From NCBI RefSeq assembly GCF_014697415.1, contig NZ_JACJRT010000014.1, positions 124,001 to 188,000 of the forward strand: a stretch of 64,000 nt of DNA, in the 5' to 3' direction. This document shows, one piece after another, positions 38,795-48,336 of this stretch (position 1 is the stretch's first letter; each line of letters starts with the position of its first letter). The translations under genes were made by a program, and so were the position numbers. This DNA comes from Cyanobium sp. FACHB-13342. Lineage in GTDB: Bacteria > Cyanobacteriota > Cyanobacteriia > PCC-6307 > Cyanobiaceae. The notes under the pieces are model-generated. The model was not told the DNA's origin and did not search any database. It saw only the letters and a program-made list of their open reading frames with translations.

Positions 38795-40228
38795 ATGGTG
38801 AACGCGGCAGTGGCCGGAGCAGCTGACGAACCCCTCGACAGCCGGGGGGGCCGTTCTGGCCCCGGTCAAAACCAACGGCGGCGCCTGCGTGAGGAGGCCA
38901 ACTTCGAGGCCCTTCCCGACTCCGTGCCCCCCCAGAACCTGGAGGCCGAGGAGGCCGTGCTGGGGGGCATCCTGCTGGACCCCGACGCCATCGGCCGCGT
39001 CGCCGACGTGCTGCAGCCGGAGGCCTTCTATCTCAGCGCCCACCGCGAGATCTATCGCACGGCGGTGATGCTGCACAGCCAGGGCAAACCCACCGACCTG
39101 ACGGCCATGTGCGCCTGGCTGGCGGACACCGGCTCCCTGGAGAAGGTGGGGGGCCAAGGCCGGCTGGTGGAACTGGTGGAGCGGATCACCTCCACCGCCT
39201 CGATCGACCAGGTGGCCCGCCTGGTGATGGACAAGTTCCTGCGCCGACAGCTGATCCGCTCCGGCAACGAGGTGATCCAGCTGGGCTTCGACCAGAGCAA
39301 GCCGATGGAGCAGGTGCTCGACGAAGCCGAGCAGAAGATCTTCGCCATCAGCCAGGAGAAACCGAGCACCGGCCTCACCCCCACGGCCGAAATTCTCACC
39401 AGCACCTTCAACGAGATCGAAAGCCGCTCGCTGGGCACCGCAGTGGCCGGCATCCCCTGCAACTTCTACGACCTCGATGCCATCACCCAGGGGCTGCAGC
39501 GCAGCGACCTGATCATCGTGGCCGGCCGGCCGGCGATGGGCAAAACCTCGATCGTGCTCAACATCGCCAAGAACGTGGCCCAGCTCCACGCCCTGCCGGT
39601 GTGTGTGTTCTCCCTGGAGATGAGCAAGGAGCAGCTCACCTATCGCCTGCTGTCGATGGAGGTGGGCATCGAGAGCGGCCGGCTGCGCACCGGCCGGCTG
39701 CAGCAGGAGGAATGGCCCCTCCTAGGGCAGGGCATCAACACCCTGGGCCAGCTACCCCTGTTCCTCGACGACAAACCCAACTCCGGCGTGCTGGAGATGC
39801 GCTCACTCTGCCGCCGGCTGATGGCCGAAACCGGCAAGGAGCTGGGCCTGATCGTGATCGACTACCTGCAGTTGATGGAGGGCTCCACCCCCGACAACCG
39901 GGTGCAGGAGCTCAGCCGCATCACCCGGGGCCTCAAGGGCATGGCCCGCGAGCTGAACGTGCCGGTGATGGCCCTCTCCCAGCTCAGCCGCGGCGTCGAA
40001 TCGCGCACCAACAAGCGCCCGATGCTGAGCGACCTGCGGGAATCGGGCTCGATCGAGCAGGACGCCGACCTGGTGCTGATGATCTACCGCGACGAGTACT
40101 ACAACCCGGAAACCCCTGACCGCGGCATCACCGAGGTGATCGTGACCAAGCACCGCAACGGGCCGGTGGGCACGGTGAAACTGCTGTTCGAGCCCCAATT
40201 CACCCGGTTCCGCAACCTGGCGGCATAA
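38795..40228 (+). CDS. dnaB: Replicative DNA helicase DnaB
   Basis: 477 residues, with no intein. The N-terminal domain starts at PPQNLEAEEAVLGGILLDPD (about 45-150). The RecA-like ATPase follows a linker, with Walker A AGRPAMGKTS (243-252), FSLEMSKEQL, and Walker B LIVIDYLQLM. SRGVESRTNKRPMLSDLRESG and a final KHRNGPVGTVKL are typical of DnaB. The hexamer unwinds DNA at the replication fork. ATG 38795 is the first codon of the frame; the first 35 residues are a poorly conserved basic extension. Confidence 0.97.
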   Translation: MVNAAVAGAADEPLDSRGGRSGPGQNQRRRLREEANFEALPDSVPPQNLEAEEAVLGGILLDPDAIGRVADVLQPEAFYLSAHREIYRTAVMLHSQGKPTDLTAMCAWLADTGSLEKVGGQGRLVELVERITSTASIDQVARLVMDKFLRRQLIRSGNEVIQLGFDQSKPMEQVLDEAEQKIFAISQEKPSTGLTPTAEILTSTFNEIESRSLGTAVAGIPCNFYDLDAITQGLQRSDLIIVAGRPAMGKTSIVLNIAKNVAQLHALPVCVFSLEMSKEQLTYRLLSMEVGIESGRLRTGRLQQEEWPLLGQGINTLGQLPLFLDDKPNSGVLEMRSLCRRLMAETGKELGLIVIDYLQLMEGSTPDNRVQELSRITRGLKGMARELNVPVMALSQLSRGVESRTNKRPMLSDLRESGSIEQDADLVLMIYRDEYYNPETPDRGITEVIVTKHRNGPVGTVKLLFEPQFTRFRNLAA

Positions 40229-40253
40229 AGAATCTGGCAGCACTGGCAAACCG

Positions 40254-41762
40254 ATGGCAGACAATCAACGAGTAGAGGATGAAAAGATCAATAAATTTCT
40301 ATTGAAACTGTGGGCTGGCATCACTGTTTACCTGATGGGAAATGCAATCGCCCAGACTTTGGTTTTAAAAACAGCAAGCTTTGATGACGCAGAGCAACTT
40401 TTACTGACGCAGAATTGGTCACTTGGCTATGGTGACCAGCCGCCACTATATACTTACCTAGCAAAGCTGATATTCATCATTACAGGCCCTTCACTCTTGG
40501 GCCTCTTTATTTTAAAAGCCATCATTATTAGCCTCCTGGCTAGCGCCTTTTTGCTGATCGGCAAAGAACTTCGATTCCGAAAAGACCAGCACATTGCGTC
40601 ACTCTGTGGCCTCACCCTAATCCCCCAATTCACCTGGTCCTCACAAACAAGCTTAACGCACTCTGTTCTTGCAACAACAATAGCCTCATATACACTTTGG
40701 CTATTAATTAAACTGAGCAAAAACCCCAGCAGACTTGACTATTGGGCATGGCTTGGAGTGTTCGTTGCAGGCGGAATGCTTAGCAAATACAATTTCGCAC
40801 TCTTCCTTGCTGGCTTGACCACTGGGAGCCTTCTAGTCCCAAGAATCAGAAGCCTATTCACGCAGCGAGGCATGCTGGTCGCCTTGGGCAGCAGTCTGAT
40901 TTTGTTGATGCCACACATGGCTTGGATTGCATCTCATAGCGATCTCGCCTTGAGTGGAATCAGAGATGCGAAAACAACCAATCTTCCAGCTGTAGCTTGG
41001 CCATTTATAGGCTTTGGCGTTGCCTTTGCTTTTCTCAGTCCATTTTGGATTGCAGCTCTTGCCCTGATCTGGCCGGAAAGGCTGAAATTGCTAATCGCGG
41101 AACCATCCAAGGAGCCAGCCAAAGCCTTGATTCAACGGTTACCGCTTGTGATGGTGGGCTCTATTCTTGTCATCATCACAGTTGTCACAAGAGATGTGAT
41201 TCCAAGGAGTCATTGGTTTCAATGTCTGTTGTTTTTTACTCCTATCAGTGCAGCAAGTCTGCTGCCATCAATCCCGAAAACTAGAGCCAAATGGCTCACA
41301 GCAACCGCACTCGCAGGAGCAGCAGCTACGACAGCGATCATGGTTGGCGGCATAGCCTTGGCGGGCATTACTGGAAAAAGCCGTGTTCGCAATCAACCCA
41401 CATCAGAGCTCATCTCAAGCCTAAGGAAAAGCTACCAAGCCCCAGATTTAATTGTCACCGACAGTATTTTTCTGGCCGGAAATGCTCGCCTTGCGTTTCC
41501 TGAAACAACCGTCCTAGATCTTCCCAAGGAGGAAGGGCAAGCACAAGAGAATATCGCAAATCACAAAACCCTCAAAGGGAAAAACCAACGAATTCTAATT
41601 GTTGCCGCAACTGAAGAAGATCTCAGAGAAATAGAGAACCGAGTAATTCGCCTTGATCCAAGCCTCCATCAATTATCTCATGATTCCAAAACAAGTCAAT
41701 ATTACTGGGCGCCCAGCAAAGAATTGACTTTATTTTTTGCCTGGCTAAGCAATTCCTCTTAG
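40254..41762 (+). CDS. ArnT/PMT-like glycosyltransferase (GT39-type membrane protein)
   Basis: 502 residues. About ten membrane helices are visible, and the first loop carries SFDDAEQLLLTQNW and SLGYGDQPPLYTYLA, the acidic-plus-Pro pattern of lipid-linked-sugar transferases (PMT_2/ArnT clan). A soluble domain of about 120 residues closes the protein. Such enzymes move a sugar from a polyprenyl-phosphate donor onto lipid or protein at the outer face of the membrane. Base composition is markedly AT-richer than dnaB and mnmG on either side, and codon use differs (many ATA, TTA, AAA), which suggests recent acquisition. Confidence 0.82.
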   Translation: MADNQRVEDEKINKFLLKLWAGITVYLMGNAIAQTLVLKTASFDDAEQLLLTQNWSLGYGDQPPLYTYLAKLIFIITGPSLLGLFILKAIIISLLASAFLLIGKELRFRKDQHIASLCGLTLIPQFTWSSQTSLTHSVLATTIASYTLWLLIKLSKNPSRLDYWAWLGVFVAGGMLSKYNFALFLAGLTTGSLLVPRIRSLFTQRGMLVALGSSLILLMPHMAWIASHSDLALSGIRDAKTTNLPAVAWPFIGFGVAFAFLSPFWIAALALIWPERLKLLIAEPSKEPAKALIQRLPLVMVGSILVIITVVTRDVIPRSHWFQCLLFFTPISAASLLPSIPKTRAKWLTATALAGAAATTAIMVGGIALAGITGKSRVRNQPTSELISSLRKSYQAPDLIVTDSIFLAGNARLAFPETTVLDLPKEEGQAQENIANHKTLKGKNQRILIVAATEEDLREIENRVIRLDPSLHQLSHDSKTSQYYWAPSKELTLFFAWLSNSS

Positions 41763-41804
41763 CATCCTGGCCAACTCAATACCTCTATGCGCTAGCCATA
41801 TCCC

Positions 41805-42590
41805 ATGAGCAATTATATCTCAAATCCGGTTTTAACCATTACGACCGTACAAACCGGACACCGCTACCCGGATCCCTGGGTGAGCCGGCTGGCCGCCATG
41901 GTCGGACGCCACCTAGCCGAACCCCATCGCTTCATCGTGTTCACCGACCGGCCCGAACCCGGGCGGTTCGGGCCGCCGGCCAGTGATCACCAGCAGCTGG
42001 AGGTGCGGGATCTGCAGGGCGGTGGCCTGCAGGGGTATTTCGGCAAGCTGCGCCTGTTCGACCAAGCCCTGACCGGCCGCGATCCCTTTCTGTTTCTGGA
42101 CACCACCTTGGTGATCCGCGCCAGCCTGGACCCCCTGGTGCAGCGAGGCCGCTCCAGCATCGCCAGTGTGATCGGCGTCCGCGACTGGAACTACCCGATC
42201 CTCAATTCCTCTGTGCTCTGGTGCCGGCCCGATGCCTACACCCAGGCCGTATGGACCAGCTGGCAAGACGGTCGCTATGGGGACCAGAGCTTTCCGGGAG
42301 ACCAGAACTTCATTTTTGAGGTCTTTCGCCAACAAGCTCCCGCTGCCCTCGCCTACTGGCCCAAGGGATGGGTGAGCTCCTACAAAGCCCTGCGCAAACT
42401 CGCGGCCCGCGATCCACTCGCCGCCCAGCAGCAGCTTGAGGCCAGCTGCATCCTCAAATTCCACGGCCGCCCGAAGCCCGAGGAAGTGCTCCATCCCTGG
42501 CGCCACCCCCGCCGCACGGTGCTGCGGCACCCGCTCCAGCCCAGGCTCTGGGGCTATCTGGCCGAGGAAATCCGCACGCACTGGCACTGA
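41805..42590 (+). CDS. Putative glycosyltransferase-like protein
   Basis: 261 residues from ATG 41805. The N-terminal start ITTVQTGHRYPDPWVSRL, then HRFIVFTDRP and GYFGKLRLFDQALTGRDPFLFLDTTLVI, resemble GT-A nucleotide-sugar transferases of small polysaccharide loci, and GDQNFI occurs late as in GT8-like enzymes. The expected DxD is only LDTT, so metal binding is doubtful. The first dozen codons are AT-rich and the rest is GC-rich, as if the gene sat at the edge of an insertion. No membrane helix. Confidence 0.65.
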   Translation: MSNYISNPVLTITTVQTGHRYPDPWVSRLAAMVGRHLAEPHRFIVFTDRPEPGRFGPPASDHQQLEVRDLQGGGLQGYFGKLRLFDQALTGRDPFLFLDTTLVIRASLDPLVQRGRSSIASVIGVRDWNYPILNSSVLWCRPDAYTQAVWTSWQDGRYGDQSFPGDQNFIFEVFRQQAPAALAYWPKGWVSSYKALRKLAARDPLAAQQQLEASCILKFHGRPKPEEVLHPWRHPRRTVLRHPLQPRLWGYLAEEIRTHWH

Positions 42591-42633
42591 AGCGCTGGCC
42601 CCTGCGAACAGCCGCCCGCCTTAAATACCCACC

Positions 42634-44592
42634 ATGGCGGCTTCTCGCACCTGCACCGAATCCTGGAATGAACACTTCGACGTGATCGTGGTGGGCGGCG
42701 GCCATGCCGGCTGTGAGGCGGCCATCACGGCAGCTCGCCTGGGCTGTTCCACCGCCCTGTTTTCGCTCAACCTCGACCGCATCGCCTGGCAGCCCTGCAA
42801 CCCGGCCGTGGGCGGTCCGGCCAAGAGCCAGCTGGTGCATGAAGTGGACGCCCTGGGCGGCGTGATCGGCCGCCTCGCCGATGCCACCGCCCTGCAGAAG
42901 CGGGTGCTCAACGCCAGCCGCGGCCCGGCGGTGTGGGCCCTGCGCGCCCAAACCGACAAGCGTCAGTACGCCCGCCAGATGCTGCAGCTGCTGCAGCACA
43001 CGCCCAACCTGGCCCTCCGCGAGGCGATGGTCACAGGACTGGAGGTGGAAGGGGGAGCGGACGGAGCGGGCCGGATCACCGGCGTACGCACCTATTTCGG
43101 CAGCGTCTACGCCGCGCCGGCCGTGATCCTCACCACCGGCACCTTCCTGGGGGGCCAGATCTGGGTGGGCAACCAATCCATGCCCGCCGGCCGCGCCGGC
43201 GAGCAGCCCGCCGAGGGGCTCACCGAGGCCCTCGAGGCCCTGGGCTTCCAGATGGGACGCCTCAAAACCGGTACCCCGGCCCGCGTCGACCGGCGCAGCA
43301 TCGCCCTCGACCAGCTGGAGGAGCAACCCAGTGACGCCCAGGAGCGCTTTTTCTCCTTTGATCCGGCCAGCTGGGTGAGCGGTGAGCCGATGAGCTGCCA
43401 CATCACCCGCACCACGGCAGCCACCCACCAGCTGATCCGCGACAACCTGCACCTCACGCCGATCTACGGCGGCTTCATCGACAGCAAGGGCCCGCGCTAC
43501 TGCCCGTCGATCGAAGACAAGATCGTGCGCTTTGCCGACAAGGACAGCCACCAGATCTTCCTGGAGCCGGAAGGCCGGGACACGCCGGAGATCTACGTGC
43601 AGGGTTTCTCCACCGGCCTGCCGGAGCGGCTCCAGCTGGAGCTGCTGCGCACCCTGCCGGGCCTGGAGCAATGCGTGATGCTGCGCCCCGCCTACGCGGT
43701 CGACTACGACTACCTGCCCGCCACCCAGCTCAAGCCCTCCCTGGAAACCAAACGGGTGGCCGGGCTGTTCTCCGCTGGCCAACTCAACGGCACCACCGGC
43801 TACGAGGAGGCCGCCGCCCAGGGGCTGGTGGCAGGGCTCAACGCCGCCCGCCAGGTGCGGGGACAGGATCCCGTGCACTTCCCCCGGGAGGGCAGCTACA
43901 TCGGCACGATGGTCGATGACCTGATCACCAAGGATCTCCGCGAGCCCTACCGGGTGCTCACCAGCCGCAGCGAGTACCGGCTGGTGCTGCGCGGCGACAA
44001 CGCCGACCGGCGCCTCACCCCCCTGGGCCGGGCCCTGGGCCTGATCGACGACCGGCGCTGGGAGATCTACACCCGCAAACAGGACGCCATTGAGGCCGAA
44101 AAACACCGGCTCGAAACCGTGCGTCTCAAGGGCAGCGACCCGGCGGCAGCAGCGGTAGAAACCGCCACCGGCGCCCCCATCCGGGGCTCGATCACCTTGG
44201 CCGACCTGCTGCGCCGCTCGGGCTTCCACAGCAGCGATCTGGTGCGCCACGGCTTGGCCGCTGCCGAGCTACCGGCCGATGTGCGGGAGGGCGCCGAAAT
44301 CGACATCAAATACAGCGGCTACCTGGCCCGCCAACAGCAGCAGATCGACCGGGTGAGGAAACAGGAGCACCAGCCGATACCCGCCGATGTCAACTACGCC
44401 GCCATCGGCACCCTGTCGAAGGAAGCCCGCGAAAAGCTCGCCGCCGTGCAACCCCTCAGCCTGGGCCAGGCCACCCGCATCCCCGGGGTGAGTCCGGCCG
44501 ACATCACCGCCTTGATGCTCTGGCTGGAGATCCGGCGGCGCCAAAACTCGTCAACCCTGGAAACGGTCAGTACTGTGGACCCCACGACATGA
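42634..44592 (+). CDS. mnmG: tRNA uridine 5-carboxymethylaminomethyl modification enzyme MnmG
   Basis: 652 residues, standard for MnmG (GidA). With MnmE it modifies the wobble U34 of several tRNAs using FAD and methylenetetrahydrofolate. [16 protein letters not shown] (FAD-binding), [58 protein letters not shown] and the C-terminal helical MnmE-binding domain are all present. ATG 42634 is correct for the family. It lies 44 bp after the glycosyltransferase-like gene. Confidence 0.97.
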   Translation: MAASRTCTESWNEHFDVIVVGGGHAGCEAAITAARLGCSTALFSLNLDRIAWQPCNPAVGGPAKSQLVHEVDALGGVIGRLADATALQKRVLNASRGPAVWALRAQTDKRQYARQMLQLLQHTPNLALREAMVTGLEVEGGADGAGRITGVRTYFGSVYAAPAVILTTGTFLGGQIWVGNQSMPAGRAGEQPAEGLTEALEALGFQMGRLKTGTPARVDRRSIALDQLEEQPSDAQERFFSFDPASWVSGEPMSCHITRTTAATHQLIRDNLHLTPIYGGFIDSKGPRYCPSIEDKIVRFADKDSHQIFLEPEGRDTPEIYVQGFSTGLPERLQLELLRTLPGLEQCVMLRPAYAVDYDYLPATQLKPSLETKRVAGLFSAGQLNGTTGYEEAAAQGLVAGLNAARQVRGQDPVHFPREGSYIGTMVDDLITKDLREPYRVLTSRSEYRLVLRGDNADRRLTPLGRALGLIDDRRWEIYTRKQDAIEAEKHRLETVRLKGSDPAAAAVETATGAPIRGSITLADLLRRSGFHSSDLVRHGLAAAELPADVREGAEIDIKYSGYLARQQQQIDRVRKQEHQPIPADVNYAAIGTLSKEAREKLAAVQPLSLGQATRIPGVSPADITALMLWLEIRRRQNSSTLETVSTVDPTT

Positions 44593-44605
44593 GGGAGCAG
44601 GGCAG

Positions 44606-45577
44606 GTGAGTCCGTTACGCGGCATCCCCACCTCCCGGGCCTACTGGGAGTTGAAGGCTGAGCAGGTGCTCAATCGGGTCTTTGAACCCGAAAAGCCGAT
44701 TGAGGTGGAGGTCTGCGATACCCCCCCCTCTCCCGCATTGGCCAACCCCAGCCCCTCCGAAGCACTCGAGAGCATCCCGGTTGAGCTCCAGGACCTCCCC
44801 CCTGCCCCGGAGCCGGCGATCGAGCGGCCCCAGCCGATGGCCCCGCCGCGACACCGAAACAATCGCAGCAACCGCAGCAGACCCACGGGCCGGATCGGCT
44901 CCCCCACACCTGGGGGACTGGGCCCAGTCCAGCACTGGGTCGACCAGCTGGGGCGCCGACCGGGTCTGCTCCTGGCCGCCGCTGGCGGGTCGGTGCTGGT
45001 GGTCTCCGGCGCTGCCCTCGTGGTTCTCGGGGTGTGGAATCAATCCCAACAGGCGATCCGACAGGAACGCAACATGCTCCTGATCGAGCGGCTGCGCACC
45101 ATGGGTCCGGGCACGGCCGCGACCACGCCGGATGCCGACCAAACCGCAGCCGCGCCCGCCGAAGCGGGCAAGGACGGCGAGCTGCCGCCACCGCCACCTG
45201 GCGAACCCTGGATGGAGGAACTGGCGTCCCTTCCCGCCAGCAGTGCCCCCTCGGCCGATGTGCTGAGGGTTCCGGTCAACAGTCGCATCACCAGCCCCGC
45301 CCCCGCCGCCAGTGGCAGTGGCAGTGGCAACAGTTCAGGTGGAAACGCCAGCGGGGCTGGCGGTGGAGGTGGCGGGGCACCCCAGTTGGTGGGCGTGGTG
45401 CAGGTGCCGGGCCAGAGCGGTTCGGCCATCTTTCAGATCGGAGGCAGTTCCACCAGTGCGGCCGTGGGCGAAAGCATCGGCAGCAGCGGCTGGCGCCTGC
45501 AATCCGCCAGCGGCGACAGTGCTGTGATCGTGAAGGGTGGCGAACAGCGCCGGGTGAGCATCAGCAGTGGTTTCTGA
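44606..45577 (+). CDS. Single-pass membrane protein with GspC/PilP-like C-terminus
   Basis: 323 residues from GTG 44606. A Pro-rich cytoplasmic part (about 1-130) is followed by one membrane helix (about 132-155), a Pro/Gly/Ser-rich linker (about 180-250), and a small C-terminal beta domain. That domain (PQLVGVVQVPGQSGSAIFQI, then GESIGSSGWRLQSASGDSAVIV) resembles the homology region of GspC and PilP, which link inner membrane and secretin in type II secretion and type IV pili. The function is inferred. It starts 14 bp after mnmG and is followed 3 bp later by a glycosyltransferase. Confidence 0.72.
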   Translation: MSPLRGIPTSRAYWELKAEQVLNRVFEPEKPIEVEVCDTPPSPALANPSPSEALESIPVELQDLPPAPEPAIERPQPMAPPRHRNNRSNRSRPTGRIGSPTPGGLGPVQHWVDQLGRRPGLLLAAAGGSVLVVSGAALVVLGVWNQSQQAIRQERNMLLIERLRTMGPGTAATTPDADQTAAAPAEAGKDGELPPPPPGEPWMEELASLPASSAPSADVLRVPVNSRITSPAPAASGSGSGNSSGGNASGAGGGGGGAPQLVGVVQVPGQSGSAIFQIGGSSTSAAVGESIGSSGWRLQSASGDSAVIVKGGEQRRVSISSGF

Positions 45578-45579
45578 GC

Positions 45580-46455
45580 GTGGCTCCTCAGCCATTGAGC
45601 CGCAGCACCGTGGTGACCGTCTGCTTCAACAGCTCAGCAGTGCTGAAGAATTTGCTGGCATCCATTCCCCCAGGAACCACCACAATCCTGGTGGACAACG
45701 GCTCTGGGGATAGTGCCGCAACCCGAGAGCTCGCTGACAGCTATCAGGCTCACCTGATCACCAATACGAACAATTCAGGATTTGGCTCGGCCTGCAATCA
45801 AGGGGCCGCTCTCAGCCGCAGCGAATTCCTCTTCTTTGTCAATCCAGACAGCACTCTCAACGCCACAACCATTGCCCAACTGGAATCTGCAGCCGACGCC
45901 CACCCTGAAGCCTCCGCATTCAATCCACGCATCGTCAATCAACGCGGTGCACCCGCTTTCAAACGCCGTAGCTGCCTGCTAAAGCCGGAGCAGATCCTGC
46001 AACGCAAACCCCCAGCCCATGCCAGCGAAGTGCCTGTTCTGTCCGGGGCAGCCTTGTTTGTCAGAGCTGGAGCGTTTGATCAGGTTGGCGGCTTTGATGG
46101 CAATATTTTTCTTTACCATGAAGATGATGACATCAGCGTGCGCCTACGCCAACAAGTAGGGCCGATCTGGTTCATTCCGACGGCTGAAGTGATGCACCTC
46201 AGCGGCCACTCCAGTGGCCGCTCCGCCAAGGTGTCAGCCCTAAAGGCTTGGCATATGGGTCGATCGCTGGTTTACACCACGACCAAGCACCACATCCATG
46301 GGGCCTACCGCAAAGCACTCTGGTCGGCGATCCGACAACTGCTGTCCCCCAGCACCCTGCTCAGCAAGCGCAAGTTTTACAAGAATCGTGCCTTCCTCCA
46401 AGGCGTTCTGAGTGCCCGCCAAGACCACGGAGCTGGCTACAAACCCGCGCCCTAA
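45580..46455 (+). CDS. Family 2 glycosyltransferase
   Basis: 291 residues from GTG 45580, the first start after the upstream stop at 45577. A GT-A fold is clear: TVVTVCFNSSAVLKNLLASI, ILVDNGSGD, SGFGSACNQGA, and FFVNPDSTL for the nucleotide-sugar site. GGFDGNIFLYHEDDDISVRL matches the rhamnosyltransferase-type acceptor motif. It likely adds a sugar to an exported polysaccharide or LPS. Codon use is slightly AT-richer than that of mnmG. It overlaps the convergent glycosyltransferase by 4 bp. Confidence 0.88.
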   Translation: MAPQPLSRSTVVTVCFNSSAVLKNLLASIPPGTTTILVDNGSGDSAATRELADSYQAHLITNTNNSGFGSACNQGAALSRSEFLFFVNPDSTLNATTIAQLESAADAHPEASAFNPRIVNQRGAPAFKRRSCLLKPEQILQRKPPAHASEVPVLSGAALFVRAGAFDQVGGFDGNIFLYHEDDDISVRLRQQVGPIWFIPTAEVMHLSGHSSGRSAKVSALKAWHMGRSLVYTTTKHHIHGAYRKALWSAIRQLLSPSTLLSKRKFYKNRAFLQGVLSARQDHGAGYKPAP

Positions 46456-47546
46456 GCCATCAACCGCCGATACAGCTGATTGATCCGATCAGCCTCTCCC
46501 TGGAGGGAATGGCAGGCCACCGCTCTCTCACGGCCGCGCCGCCCCTGCTGCCACAACAGGGGCGGATTCTGCAGCAAACCTCGCAAGGCAGTCGCAAGCG
46601 AAGCCACCGATCCGGTTTCAAAAGAACTTCCGACCTCGGAATCGACCACCTGGGGCCACACTCCCGCGCCAGACACCAACACAGCCCGCCCGCAGGCCAT
46701 CGCCTCGAGGGGGGTGAGACCAAACCCCTCCGTTCGAGAAGCCGCCACGCAGAGCAACACACGGCGATAACAGGCTAAAACCGTTTCGCGATCAAGATCC
46801 CCTAAAAATACAATCCGATCGGTTAAATCAGCAGCGTCAATCTTATCCTGGAGCTCCCGCTGAAACCCAGCATCTTTCGACTGACACAAACCCGTCATTA
46901 CGGCCGCAAACGCGGGAAAATCTGGCAGCACCTGGATCAAGGCTTCCACAAGAAGATCCGTTCCCTTACTGGGCCTGATACGGCCAAACGCCCCAATCCA
47001 ATAGAGGTTCTGCAACGACGGGGGAACGGACAGCCCCGGCAGATTCAAGGGCTCATGAAGTCTCTCCAATGCATCGTCGGGAGGCGGCGAATACACATCA
47101 ATATCAACGCCATGCTGGATGATCTCTGTGAAAGAACTTAGGAACTGAGCCGACCTTGCCGATGTCGCAATCACCGCATCACAGTGACGCAACAAGGCGG
47201 CCAACCAGGCTCCCGGCGGCTTGGGAGCTGCCGATGTAAACACAATCTTCCAGGGCTGACGGAACAGCTTTTTCAACAGCAACCCGGCGACGATCTCCAC
47301 ATCCCGACGGGCATGCCAGACCCGATAGCGACCCCCCGATGGCCGTGACCAACCCCGCCACAACAGATCCCACCAACGCAGCCTTGAAGCCAGGCCCAGC
47401 CGCCCCCAATCCAGCAGCCCAATCGGCAGTGACTGGCGCTGGAGCGGCACGAGGGCCCTCACCGTGGCGGACACCCCGGTGTAGCGGCGATGGAAGTTGG
47501 TCACGACCACATCCGGCAAGCCGACCGGCAACACGGACGATCCCAA
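46452..47546 (-). CDS. Family 4-type glycosyltransferase (GT-B)
   Basis: 364 residues from TTG 47546, which has a GAGG in the right place; GTG 47534 is an alternative. Two Rossmann-like domains are seen, with IGAFGRIRPSKGTDLLVEAL, IVFLGDLDRE, and the nucleotide-sugar motif TEGFGLTPLEAMACG. GT4 enzymes work in cell-wall or capsule synthesis. It is convergent with the GT2 gene (4-bp overlap) and divergent from the chorismate lyase gene, with 58 bp between starts. Confidence 0.9.
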   Translation of the reverse strand: MGSSVLPVGLPDVVVTNFHRRYTGVSATVRALVPLQRQSLPIGLLDWGRLGLASRLRWWDLLWRGWSRPSGGRYRVWHARRDVEIVAGLLLKKLFRQPWKIVFTSAAPKPPGAWLAALLRHCDAVIATSARSAQFLSSFTEIIQHGVDIDVYSPPPDDALERLHEPLNLPGLSVPPSLQNLYWIGAFGRIRPSKGTDLLVEALIQVLPDFPAFAAVMTGLCQSKDAGFQRELQDKIDAADLTDRIVFLGDLDRETVLACYRRVLLCVAASRTEGFGLTPLEAMACGRAVLVSGAGVWPQVVDSEVGSSFETGSVASLATALRGLLQNPPLLWQQGRRGRERAVACHSLQGEADRINQLYRRLMA

Positions 47547-47604
47547 TCCCGACCCTCAAGCCATTTTTCCTAGCCTAAGCAGATGTGGCTTGAAGTCCTC
47601 GTGC

Positions 47605-48252
47605 ATGCCGGCTGACCAGTTGCTGTCCTCCCCCGAGGTGATCTGGCAGGCGACAACCGAGGCTGTGCTCAGCGGCCAGGCCGGTGCGGTGCTCTCCGGC
47701 GCCTGGCGGCTCATGCTGCTGGGGGACGGCAGCCCGACCCGTCACTTTCAGCTGCTCACGGGCTACCCCGTGGAGATCGAGTTGATCGCCATGGCGGCCG
47801 ATGACGCCGCCTGTGCCAGCCGCGGCGGCCCGCCCCCCCCGGAAATCAGCGAACTCGACGGCCCCCTGCTACGCCGCCAGGTGTGGCTGCGCTGCGGCGC
47901 GCAGACCCTCGCCTGGGCCGAAAGCTGGTGGAATCAGCAGCAGGCTGATGCCTATCTGCAGCAGCGGGAGCAACCGATCTGGCGGAGTCTCACCAGCAAC
48001 CGGGCCGAACTCTTCCGAGAAGTGGATGGGCTGGCCCGGGTGGATGCCCCCTGGCTGGAGGAGCGCTTCGAGGAACCGGGCCCCTTCTGGAGCCGCCATT
48101 ACCGCTTCTTCCGCGGCGGTAAGGAGCTGACCGTGATCCGGGAGGTGTTTTCGCCGGCCCTAGAGCGCTGGTTGGGGCCCGCCAGTCCCGGGCCAGACGA
48201 GACCCCGTCGCAAACCACACCAGAACGCCATAACAGTTTGCAAACTCCGTAA
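47605..48252 (+). CDS. Chorismate lyase (UbiC/DUF98 type) for plastoquinone synthesis
   Basis: 215 residues from ATG 47605. Chorismate lyase makes 4-hydroxybenzoate, the head-group precursor of plastoquinone in cyanobacteria. The middle segment VEIELIAMA, then LRRQVWLRCGAQTLAWAESWW and PFWSRHYRFFRGGKELTVIREVFSPAL, match the cyanobacterial DUF98-type family. No signal or membrane helix. The gene is separate from any other quinone gene in this window. Confidence 0.83.
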   Translation: MPADQLLSSPEVIWQATTEAVLSGQAGAVLSGAWRLMLLGDGSPTRHFQLLTGYPVEIELIAMAADDAACASRGGPPPPEISELDGPLLRRQVWLRCGAQTLAWAESWWNQQQADAYLQQREQPIWRSLTSNRAELFREVDGLARVDAPWLEERFEEPGPFWSRHYRFFRGGKELTVIREVFSPALERWLGPASPGPDETPSQTTPERHNSLQTP

Positions 48253-48336
48253 CGGGTTGCAGCAAAGGGGGCTTGACGGATTGACGCAGGTCATGCTTTG
48301 GCCAGCATGGGGGCAACCGCGCCGGGAACCCTGGCC

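Noticed and set aside
38795-40228. Intein in DnaB
   Set aside because: Length and continuous motifs show an uninterrupted 477-aa DnaB.
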